A stretch of 64,000 nucleotides of DNA. Source: Oncomelania hupensis. Its lineage: Eukaryota > Mollusca > Gastropoda > Littorinimorpha > Pomatiopsidae. The DNA lies in contig CM072516.1 in NCBI GenBank assembly GCA_036898135.1, forward strand, positions 25,431,744 to 25,495,743. The letters run 5' to 3'. The position numbers were made by a program, and so were the translations under genes. This document shows, one piece after another, positions 55,154 through 64,000 of this stretch (its first letter is position 1; the number at the start of each line of letters is the position of its first letter). The notes beneath the pieces were generated by a model. That model did not search any database. It was not told where the DNA came from and was given only the letters and a program-made list of their open reading frames with translations.

Positions 55154-55857
55154 CACTATATAAGAACATTAATATCATTTCGTTTCATTGGACACAAAAT
55201 CACCTCACACAATCGCGCTCCTTCAGCAGAGTGCGAAGGCATCACCAATGCGGTAGCTTCAGCTCAGCTTCGGTTCCATTATAACTGTCACGGATCAGGA
55301 TCAGTGAATCCAGTTATAACGCACTAACACCCTAGAACTATCTACTTGTCTAGCACTTGCTGGTTATCTATTGCAGGCGCTGAGTAGCAAATATCGCTGC
55401 GTCTCTGGGCAGCAACCTCCTCCAATCACTGTACACATACAAAAACCAAACTCCGTAACATCTACAGAATCTCCACTCTGATGAAGGTGGAAGTCAATGG
55501 GAAAAAGAAGAAGAAGAAGAAGAAGAAGAAGAAGAAAAAGAAGAAGAAGAAGCGTGGTCTAGCGCAATCACGTTAACTGCTGAATCATGGCCGACACAAT
55601 ACCCTCGCACACATCAGAGTAAATAACAAACTCAATTTTATGCATTCACGCCCTGATACAATCTACGGGACAGAAAGTTCTGCCTGACAAGACACTGTCG
55701 ATAGTGTCAATGGGAAAGAGTACAACGACAGAACATTCCGTACAGCAGACAATTTATCTGACCAATTTTCTGGCATTACTCGCCAAAGACTGTATTATAC
55801 TGTAGGCCAAAAGTACAGTTGGTCTCTGGGAGGAGAAGGATTACAATTGTAGTGACG
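55152..55857. other. No gene; (GAA)n at 55505-55552
   Basis: Apart from the GAA tract I recognise nothing. Confidence 0.45.
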
Positions 55858-56000
55858 CTATTTATTTATTTATTTATTTATTTATTTACTTATTTATTTA
55901 TACGTTCTCATATGGCGCGTGTCCAGTTCAACAGCATTTCAAAGCAATAGCCGATACAGGATCTAACTCAAGCCGCCCGAGGCGTATCTGGAGAGGTAAT
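55858..56000 (-). mobile_element. 3' fragment of the long SINE seen at 61.7 kb
   Basis: (TTTA)n, then CGTTCTCATATGGCGC and GCCGATACAGGATCTAACTC, the reverse complement of 62020-62125. It holds only the 3' part and tail. Confidence 0.7.
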
Positions 56001-56135
56001 CTGTTAGAGTTCAAATCTAAATTTCAGCGCGTTTCGTCTCAAAATAGTAGGTGATAGACTATGTAGGTAATTTTGAAAACAAAAAGGTATCCATAAACAT
56101 CCTCTATCTAATTGTAATTGTCAGACCTTTTGTTT

Positions 56136-56258
<123 letters not shown>

Positions 56259-56345
56259 TGCTTAGCCGGAAGTCCTTCTTCGCCACTACTATAAAGTTTG
56301 TCTCCTATGGACGCTGATCTAGGCACGTGCTGAGAGCTGCTGATC

Positions 56346-56483
56346 GGCCTGCTGTGTGCTCAAAACCAGCCAAATCGTTATAGCCGACATTTCCTTACCG
56401 AACGTTTAACCGTTTCTGAGATAAATAAATATACAAAATGTCCACAAACTGCAATAGCCTCATTCCGCGCGCTTCCATTAAAA
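56346..56483 (+). repeat. Direct duplication, left copy
   Basis: GGCCTGCTGTGTGCTCAAAA to CGCGCGCTTCCATTAAAA is repeated at 56933-57070 with a few differences. Confidence 0.88.
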
Positions 56484-56544
56484 ATCAAATTGAGGTTTCA
56501 GCATGTTTTCCCATATAGAACAAAAAATTCATGGTTTTTCTACG

Positions 56545-56622
56545 AACCCTTCGTAGCTTAGTGGTTTAATCTTTAGCCTACGGTTTCGGGCGACCCAAGA
56601 TCGATACTCACGCGGGCCATAC
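56545..56622 (+). other. tRNA-like sequence between the duplicates
   Basis: CCCTTCGTAGCTTAGTGGTT resembles the 5' part of a tRNA with an A box. The B-box position (AGATCGATACTC) is poor. It is probably a decayed SINE head or tRNA pseudogene. Confidence 0.35.
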
Positions 56623-56695
56623 TTTTTTTTTTTAAGTTTTTTTTTTTTACACTACAATATGGATTTTTTTAAAAAATTTAAACTTTTTACATTTA

Positions 56696-56697
<2 letters not shown>

Positions 56698-56770
<73 letters not shown>
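56698..56770. repeat. (ATT)n
   Basis: A pure ATT tract. Confidence 0.95.
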
Positions 56771-56772
<2 letters not shown>

Positions 56773-56832
56773 CAAATTTTCTTTTAAAACCTTATTGTTT
56801 TTTATTATTTCTATTTGTATTATTCTATATTC

Positions 56833-57070
<238 letters not shown>

Positions 57071-57205
57071 TGGTATGGGGAGGTATCAAGTGGGTTCGGG
57101 GAGGTATCAAGGGGGTATGATGAGGCATCATGGGGGGGGGACAGGGAGATATCAGGGGGGGGGGGTATGGTGAAGTATCAAGGGGGATATGGGGAGGTAT
57201 CATCG
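57071..57205. repeat. GGGGAGGTATCAAG minisatellite
   Basis: Five to six degenerate units of about 22-30 bp with GGGGAGGTATCA and G-runs. Confidence 0.75.
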
Positions 57206-57296
57206 TCCAAATGAAACTCGCAGACAAACGTTTTCTCTGTCTACATTTTAAACAGCATCATGTGTACCCTGGCTTGCCAGGGTACAAAAACCACTA

Positions 57297-57423
<127 letters not shown>

Positions 57424-57435
57424 ATAGTGAATGTG

Positions 57436-57580
57436 TGAAGTCAGCGATTTCACGAAATCCCTAAATGGTTTAGTGTTTTCATGAAATCCCTGATGTCCCC
57501 CAGTTGTTTTATAAAATCATCAAATGTTCAGTGATTTCGTGAAAGGGCTCTCAGGGATTTCATGAAATCACTCAATCATT
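57436..57580. repeat. Small palindromic MITE-like repeat
   Basis: AGCGATTTCACGAAATCCCT at the left and AGGGATTTCATGAAATCACT at the right are inverted. The phrase TTTCATGAAATC and variants occur several times between them. Confidence 0.55.
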
Positions 57581-57960
57581 GTATTCATTGGTATTTTCTA
57601 AATTTCTAGATTTCACACTTGCATTCTCTCTATCAATCACACACGCACGCGCACACACACACACACACATACCACACAAGGGGATGCGTCCAGGAATTAC
57701 ACGGTACTTTGGGTAAGCGGCGCATCTGGGGTGGAATTCATGGCCCGTTAAATTATAGGCGATGGTTAACGTTACCAACATTGGTTTTGTAACCAACAAT
57801 GGTATCGTTAACCATCGTTTAGCAGATCGCTATTCATGAGCGAGTGTCCATCCATTGTTACTTAACCAAGGCTATTTTTGGGCTGTGCGGGAATATCCGT
57901 AAGGGGGCATAATTCAAGCAGCTGTTTTCCTTCTTTCGTCAACAAAATAGGCCTATAAAA

Positions 57961-58345
57961 ATGGCTGTGGCAATGGCAAAGAGAAAAGCAATTTTTTCGA
58001 ACACTGAAACTAATGTTCTCATTTTGAAGGTTATAGAATTTAAACATATACTGATGGCAAGTTTATCAACTGATGTCACGAACCGCCTAAAAAACGACTG
58101 CTGGAAAAAAAATCGCCGAAAGAGTGAGTGCAGTTGGTGGTGCGAAGCGAACAGCCGAAGACGTGAGGGAGAAGTTTTATAACCTTAAAAAAGACCATCG
58201 GAATCGTGCAGCCGCACGATTAAAGTCTGGCAATGGTGGCGTGATTAGCAAGCCTACCGACAACATGCTGGATATCATAGTGAGCAAGGAGAGCGAGCTT
58301 TTTGTTGGGGTGAAAGGAGAGAAATCACTTTTGATCACTTTGTAG
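57961..58345 (+). pseudogene. Harbinger accessory Myb/SANT-like protein, second copy, frameshifted
   Basis: Same protein as at 37420-37808. An extra A in an A-run (eight instead of seven, near 58106-58113) breaks the frame before the NRRKSECSWW stretch. The GAGTT duplication of the first copy is absent. Frame 58124-58345 restores the conserved C-terminal part (GGAKRTAEDVREKFYNL). Confidence 0.78.
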
Positions 58346-58555
58346 TTTGTAATGTTAGGCCTACATTTTGTTTTTAGACTGAGGTGTCAATTTCTGCCGT
58401 TTCTGGGTAGTTTGGAACTTGAAATGTTGTCTTTATTTCGTAGGGTTGCATTACCCTACGAGTATAAACTATACAGATACACAATAAGCCTACACATCAC
58501 CAGTCAAAATCCAACAACAATATTTTAATAATAATAATAATATTAACCCGTTTTA

Positions 58556-58843
58556 TTAATATGACAGATTATTAAAGGTGCCAGAGGCATAAAAACAAAG
58601 AGTGAGACACACATGTAAAAGTGGTGACAAAACGCCTTGCCGATCACACAGTTTCAGTCTGTCTACCGCGTTCGTTAACGTGATGATATCATGCCGACGA
58701 AAACGAAATTTTGATACCAGTTCCACATCATCAAATTTGTCAAGTGGATTACTTCTGTCGCGAAATACTCTCTCTCTCCTCGGAGCTCGTCTCTGTCGAA
58801 GTTGCCACCAAACGATGGCCGCCATTTTTAACCAGTGTTCCAT
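58556..58843 (-). pseudogene. HARBI1-type transposase N-terminal fragment, second copy
   Basis: The frame has 95 residues and is identical to the first copy except Leu for Met in the NAVDRLKL segment. The same abrupt end after FNNLSY shows the shared deletion of the DDE domain. It faces the Myb-like gene, as in two-gene Harbinger elements. Confidence 0.85.
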
Positions 58844-59003
58844 TGGTTATCGGGTGGTCCCCCCTCCGTTAAAATAACCATGGTTAGCAACCGTCGTTAA
58901 CTCTGCTAAGGCCTCATGAATTTAAAATTTCCAGCTTAACCAACGTCGTTAATTTTACCAACATTGGTTAAGCCTTAACCAACGGTCATGAATACCACCC
59001 CTG

Positions 59004-60196
59004 ACCGTTGTTCTGAAATCAATAGTTAAAAAAGGTGTTGCAATGTTTATATGTCGTCTGATCTGTGGTCTATACGAATTACCTGTATATTGACACAAAT
59101 GGAGTTTTGTTCATTTGGTATTTCTTAGGGACAGTAGGCGTGCCCAATATAAGTCATTGGAAACTTGGTCTTTATTTCCATTGATAAGGCGTGCCACAAT
59201 AAAAGACACCCATGGCCGCAGTTGGTATCTGTCAATTACCGTATCGGCCTACTACAGTTGGCCTCCTGAGCTAAAATGGTCTTTGTTTCAGAAGAACATT
59301 AGTTTTCTCTCTATTTCAGGGGCGGATCAAGGGTAAGAAGGTAAGGGAATGGGAAAGGGAAATTGTGGCCAGGGTCCAGACCCCGGTGGTGTCCAGGGGT
59401 GAAGGCCTGGGGCCGTATTCAGAAAGGGCAATACCTGCCGGTAATTTCCCGTGAGGAGGGGTAAAATCCTTACCTTCCGCTGGTTTGGACTTATCTGGTA
59501 TTCAGAGAAGTTGTAACTGCCCTGCCACCGATAATTTTACCGACGCTATCTGCTTCTAATGACGATTCAGAAATTGGTTTAGTATCATTCCAATCAGCCA
59601 AAACAGACCTGAGAAAATATCGCATTATCGTTCTGCGTAGAGAGCCAAAAAGTATAGTCAGACCATTTATTTATTTCTTTATTTTGTATACACGTTATGC
59701 AGAGGCACATACTTATGTATACAACCCAACATGTATCTACATTTCTTTATATGTTAGTTTGACGGATTAATTAATATATCTCTCTTTGTTATATACCACA
59801 TTTTCAACTTGTGCATCATCGACTCGAATCCACGCTTGCGCACTGCGATGATGTGCGCTAGATCTAGGATTTGCCAAAATAAAAGTAAACCTCAGAAAAA
59901 GCGTCACAGTCAAAGAAAGACCTGTGCATTGGATAGGCGTATTTAGACCTATATTACGCTATAGGCAAGGACCTATTTCAAAAAGTGTCTGGGGATATGC
60001 CTCAGCAGGGTCCACTAGTCAGTTTGGCACTGGATACGTGGTGTCCACTATTGTAGCGCAAGTACTAGCTAAACACGGCTGAAGGTGCTGGCTGCACTGT
60101 GATAATTGTGTGCGCTTTCCCCTCTCTTCCAATACATACAGGCACTGTGCTCTAGCCCCAGGCCTATGGCACGTGAGGCACGGCAATATGAATAAC
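59004..60196. other. No gene; possible transposon end near 59413
   Basis: GGGGCCGTATTCAGAAAG (59410) looks like a DNA-transposon end, and TGGTATTCAGAGAAG follows at 59495, but I found no inverted partner. Short frames have no domains. Confidence 0.35.
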
Positions 60197-61495
60197 TATG
60201 GAACGCGTAAAGCGTCAAATGCACGCGAAAATGCATACGCAATTGCACGCCCGTCTAGTAGTTGATTGATCCAAAAACAGTCAGCCAAACTGCGCATGCG
60301 CAAATGCACACGCATTTACCTACGAGTCACATTAAAACTAGGAATGGGAAATGTCCGGAAATATGTTCCATGTACCAAAATAATGTAACATTAAATTGAT
60401 AACTAAGTTAAAATATAACTTTCGCCATCCACGACCTCCCCTGCCTCAACCCCCTCCTGCGCCCCTTATTAAATGTTATACTAATTTACTTTGGTTTGCC
60501 CGTAAATAATATAATACTTATATCCGTCGCCCGCCACAGGTCTCCACCCCCCACACCCTGTGGGGGTGCCGGGGGTTTCAGTATAAATAGTATCTCCACT
60601 TTCTGGACATTTAGTGCTTTAAATTCCCACTTTCGCTGTCTTTCTCCGTTGTTTTTTTCGCATTCCTACTCCGTTTTATCAATCTGCTATACTATCTTCT
60701 TCTTCGCTAGATCAGTAACCTACCTTTTCTCTTGAAAACTCTTCCGAGACAAAATTCCTCATTTGTGTGTGAGGTCTGTTGGATCAGCTTGGGAATATTG
60801 GACGCTTTCTGCCAAATGGTCACTGGGGCTTCCTATGATAGTCTATTATTATTTGGCAATGCAGACATTTTATGTGTATGTGTTTTATTGAAATTTTATA
60901 ATGATGCTTGTATTCTATTTTGTTTTTGATGACGGGGGTTCGATAAATTAGAGTATAGCCTCAGCGTCTCCTGCGTAAGATGTTTTCATTGTAAAGTGAC
61001 CGGCTGGTAGAGTGCCTTTCAGTGTTACCACTAGGGTTGTTTCGGCAGATCTTTTATGCGGATCAGGAGTGAGTCCTCTTTCAGCGAAGTTGTGGTCTTA
61101 ATTTTGTGGTCCTAATTCGACTCTTTGCAGTCCGCTGGACCCTGTAAGCAATGAATAACCAACACGGTCTTCAATATGGCCACAGTGCAAAGCTTACGTT
61201 AGACTGCTACATGCGGTTTCCGATGCTTTTTCCATTCCAAGTTTTATAATTCTTCTTCATTAACATCCGGCGTGTAGTTGGCGGGCAATTGCGCTGCGCT
61301 TGCGCAATTGCCATGTAAATTTTGGCGAATAAGCTACTAATTGCGCTTGCAATTGCGCGTGCAATTGCGTGTGCATCTGCGCTTGCGCAGTTTGGCGTGT
61401 AAGTTTTCGACCAATCAGCTACTAGGTGGGCATGCAGGAGCGTGTCCATTTTCTCGCGCAATTGCACGCGCATTTGACGCTTTCCGCGTTCCATA
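60197..61495. mobile_element. DNA transposon with inverted arms of about 120 bp and a 6-bp target duplication
   Basis: The left arm from TATGGAACGCGTAAAGCGTC is mirrored by the right arm GACGCTTTCCGCGTTCCATA. The arms are rich in GCAATTGC and GCGCATGCGC. AATAAC flanks both sides directly (60191-60196 and 61496-61501). No transposase is encoded. It carries another dispersed repeat (60750-61165). The superfamily is undetermined; 6-bp duplications are unusual (IS3EU is one group with that length). Confidence 0.82.
60750..61165 (+). repeat. GTCCAGCGGACT repeat inside the DNA transposon
   Basis: The order of blocks is the same as in the reverse complement of 41992-42398, ending in GCAGTCCGCTGGACC and a short tail. 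It is the oppositely oriented full-length partner. Confidence 0.8.
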
Positions 61496-61697
61496 AATAA
61501 CGTGTACATCAGCCTCGAACAATGGCTAGCCACCCAGGCAGATTGAACCCCAGTCTCCGTTGCCTTCCATGGGTCTTCGCGGTTATAATGTTCAGGGTCT
61601 CGTACCGTTACTATTTAGTTCCCGAGAGAAGCAGGGCAACTATTTTTGTTAACTCGATTTGTCTTCCGTTCGTCTATGCGCGCGTTTCTTTGAGTAA

Positions 61698-62155
61698 GGA
61701 GGCACGGTGGTCTAATGGTAGTGCTTCGGCTTGCGGATCGGAAGGTCCCGGGTTCGAGCCCTGGCCGGGCCATTGTGTTGTGTCCCTGGGAAAGACACTT
61801 TACTCCCGTTTTCCTACTCCTTCGGATGAGAGTATAAACCGAGGTCTAGTCTGTGTCGCATACATTCCATCATAACGGACTTTAAAGATCCTGACGCTCA
61901 TGTCCTAGACGGGTGAGTGCCGGTGACAAGAAAACAGCCAGCATGCACCTAGGTCCTTCTCCCCCATCCCTGGCTGCCTAGGATTGTGCTCAGTTGTCCG
62001 GGCGTCAGACCATGCGCCCAAAGGCTGCGGGTGGGCGTCTCGGGCGGCTTGAGTTAGATCCTGTATCGGCCAGCGCCTTGAGCAGCTCTTGAGCTGGAAA
62101 AGCGCTATATAAGAACGATTAAATAATAAATAATAATAAATAAATAAATAATAAG
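61698..62155 (+). mobile_element. Long SINE with tRNA-like head and GCGCTATATAAG tail
   Basis: The head GGAGGCACGGTGGTCTAATGG has an A-box-like segment, and GGGTTCGAGCCC serves as B box. About 300 bp of body follows and is found in pieces at 12.6 and 55.9 kb. The end AAAAGCGCTATATAAGAACG with (AATA)n resembles the 3' end of CR1/L2-type LINEs, such as the GCGCTATACAAGTGG of the fragment at 55.05 kb. I infer that such a LINE mobilises it. Confidence 0.85.
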
Positions 62156-62555
62156 CATTTTCTGTCAGAGTCCTCACTATTTATTGGACTCATCTGTCAA
62201 TAAATGAATCACAAGAATCTGTCCATGCAGAAATGGATAAATTATTCCATCGAGCACACAGACATCTTAAACAAGCACATTTAGCTCGGGAATCCGGAAG
62301 GTATTAAAAACGTTTATATGGCCTTAGTCGTAGCGAACTTGCTTGGTAGAGATCTTACCCGAGATCTGTTCCTCTCTCCCGCCTCCTCTTTGATGTAAAA
62401 TAGATCACACACACATACACACACATACACACACAGGTACGCAAAGCCGAGGTTACACAGTATTATCATGACTTTCCCGAAACGCCACATACGTTGTGCT
62501 GACAATGGGTCATATTTCGTCCACATTTTTAAGTACTTTGAAGTGCAGTGTTGGA
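62156..62555. other. No gene
   Basis: A short CACACA tract near 62405. Nothing else recognised. Confidence 0.4.
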
Positions 62556-62592
62556 ACCCTAAACCTAACCCTAACCCAGCCCTAACCCTAAC
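62556..62592. repeat. Interstitial telomere-like repeat
   Basis: Six CCCTAA-like units (CCCTAAACCTAACCCTAACC, then CAGCCCTAACCCTAAC). They match the TTAGGG telomere motif of most animals. Confidence 0.75.
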
Positions 62593-62689
62593 GGATCATT
62601 GTTCTGACGTCAAAACAAGTAGGCATGTCAATACAAGTTATGTAGATGTTCACTGATTTGTCCAGATAACACCGTGTAAACAAGGACGC

Positions 62690-62740
62690 GCGCGCACGCA
62701 CACACACACACACACACTCACACACACACACAGATTGATG
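62690..62740. repeat. (CA)n tract
   Basis: CA units with a GCGCGCGCACGCA start. Confidence 0.9.
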
Positions 62741-63471
62741 CACGCACACTCTGACACTTACACGCGCTTTGCAGGACATTACACAATACCAGGAACAACA
62801 AGTCCACAGCACAAGACAAGACAAGGAAAAACAGCACAACGTACTATCAACTCAAATTTGAAAGGTAATAATGCCCCTTTAAATAGCTTACGTCGTAGTA
62901 TAACAGTTGCGCAGGATGTAATATAAAAGTTGGCCTTCCGATGAACACTTCAAAAGAAATAAAATGCTGGCAGTGAAGGATTATGAATTCAGAAAAAAAT
63001 ACTTTGCAATATTTGCCTGTACTTTAAATACAAACTGGAGCAGTCTGGAAGGAAATAAATCCAAAAGAAGCTAAAGAAGAACACTGCCACACAATCAGCC
63101 ACACAAATAGGATCTCTAGGGACGAAAGAGTGTCAATAGAAACGAAGCAATCTATCATAATTATTCTAGTGGAACTAGACCCTCGTGGTTATTGCTGATA
63201 TAAGGCCATCCCGGTAATAAGTCTATGATTTGACAGGCAGCAGAACAGGAAGTCTGCGCCCTTCTCCTGTTATCCCCTCCACCACTCCAACAACTAAGCT
63301 ATTTCCCCTCTAGTGAGAAGCTAACTGGATTTTTAATTGGGGCGTCATTGTTCGGATTATCGGCGTCATTTTATAACTGTTATAACTTATACTGCATAAT
63401 AATATTTTCAAACAAATGTCGAGATTACTTTATAAGTGATTAATTAAATGCAGAGAGCACCATTTTCTGGC
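62741..63471. other. No gene
   Basis: Unique-looking AT-rich sequence without coding signal. Confidence 0.4.
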
Positions 63472-63476
63472 TTTTT

Positions 63477-63507
<31 letters not shown>

Positions 63508-63514
63508 GGGGGGG
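63472..63514. repeat. T15-G28 homopolymer junction
   Basis: Fifteen T and then 28 G in a row. The length may be inaccurate in the assembly. Confidence 0.85.
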
Positions 63515-63530
63515 TGATAAACGAAACCTT

Positions 63531-63629
63531 TGAGTGAAGCCACGAGGGCTGGTGAGGGCAGAGAAAGATTGGAGTACGCTGGTAAAACGTTCATCTGTGG
63601 TGCCCCAACGACTTTCGAGTTATGGGATA
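63531..63629 (+). mobile_element. RTE-like LINE 3' end, about 99 bp
   Basis: It matches the end of the RTE copy at 27.9-28.3 kb: GAAGCC..., GCAGAGAAAG, ATCTGTGGTGCCCC, CGAGTTATGGGATAGG. This copy has no SINE between GGGCTGGTG and AGGGCAGAG, which confirms the intact junction. Confidence 0.88.
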
Positions 63630-63864
63630 GGATAGGATGGGATAGGATGGGTTAGGATAGGATGGGATAGGATGGGATAGGATAGGATAGGATGGGATAG
63701 GATGGGATAGGATGGGATAGGATAGGATAGGATGGGATAGGATGGGATAGGATAGGATGGGATGGGATAGGATAGGATGGGATAGGATAGGATGGGATAG
63801 GATAGGATGGGATAGGATGGGATGGGATAGGATGGGATAGGATAGGATGGGATAGGATAGGATA
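63625..63864 (+). repeat. Expanded GGATA/GGATG tail of the RTE copy
   Basis: About 240 bp of GGGATAGGAT and GGATAGGATA units follow the LINE end directly. Other copies have only two to three GGATA units. Confidence 0.92.
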
Positions 63865-64000
63865 AACGACATTGGGTTTGCTTGGATGTATTTTATCAAC
63901 CGCTGATTCGCAGGCCAGTCAGCGTATGGTTTTCGTTCCTGTTTTGGATATACATCGGTCGTTTGTTTTGTTTTGTTTTTAAAACACAGAAGTGATTCAT
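63865..64000. other. No recognisable feature
   Basis: A short (TTTTG)n near 63964. Nothing else. Confidence 0.4.

Larger units (their letters stand above)
57729..59000. mobile_element. Harbinger-like DNA transposon, deletion derivative 2
   Basis: It aligns with 37188-38460 over its whole length with few differences. The ends are GGGTGGAATTCATGGCC and its inverted counterpart, flanked by CTG at 57726-57728 and 59001-59003. The same internal deletion in both copies shows that the short form itself was mobilised. Confidence 0.9.

Noticed and set aside
59405..59520. Harbinger or other DNA transposon end (GGGGCCGTATTCAGAAAG)
   Set aside because: No inverted partner and no target duplication could be found within the window.

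Overview
This is a window of animal nuclear DNA made almost entirely of transposable elements and simple repeats. I infer a marine invertebrate, most likely a mollusc. The reasons are the very dense microsatellites, tRNA-derived SINEs, invertebrate-type LINEs, Gmr1-like, Harbinger-like and ISL2EU-like elements, and a short TTAGGG-type tract near 62.57 kb. Nothing prokaryotic is present: no operons, ribosome binding sites or CRISPR arrays. I found no complete host gene. Every coding region I recognise belongs to a mobile element.

Left part (1-21.5 kb). A minus-strand LTR retrotransposon fills 1-6384. It has two LTR copies identical over the 730 bp visible in both, a tRNA-Pro-type primer binding site, and a gag-pol ORF in the unusual order protease, integrase zinc domain, RT, RNase H, with most of the integrase core missing. 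A tandem pair of tRNA-derived SINEs lies at 7.6-8.0 kb. Microsatellites and fold-back repeats follow at 10-14 kb. A minus-strand LINE (about 15.86-21.34 kb) has ORF1 and ORF2 in the same frame, separated by one TGA in the context TGA-CTA-G, the classic readthrough context. ORF2 has no ATG before its endonuclease and one later frameshift.

Centre (22-45 kb). A nested MITE-like element carries inverted GGCCTACTAGCGCC ends. An RTE-like LINE (24.6-28.3 kb) has a long EN-RT ORF cut near its C-terminus by a SINE whose head looks like a tRNA 5' half fused to a 5S rRNA segment; a second copy is at 36.3 kb. There are truncated RTE copies, a long fold-back element (34.5-36.1 kb), a Harbinger deletion derivative (37.2-38.5 kb), a SINE carrying a 79-bp hairpin insertion with a 10-bp target duplication, and a second RTE copy broken by two other elements (39.9-43.0 kb). 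Very long GAA/CTT tracts follow.

Right part (45.6-64 kb). A 39-41-bp minisatellite is split by a 3.3-kb DNA transposon with AGGGTCGA ends, an AT target duplication and a THAP-domain exon (45.75-49.06 kb). Then come CT/CA repeats, a CR1-like LINE 3' end, a second Harbinger copy (57.7-59.0 kb), a 1.3-kb transposon with a 6-bp target duplication (60.2-61.5 kb), a long SINE (61.7-62.15 kb), the TTAGGG-type tract, and an RTE 3' end with an expanded GGATA tail.

The elements relate to each other through mobilisation rather than a shared pathway. SINEs share 3' tails with likely LINE partners, LINE tails appear to seed microsatellites, and elements sit inside other elements, which gives a relative order of insertion.
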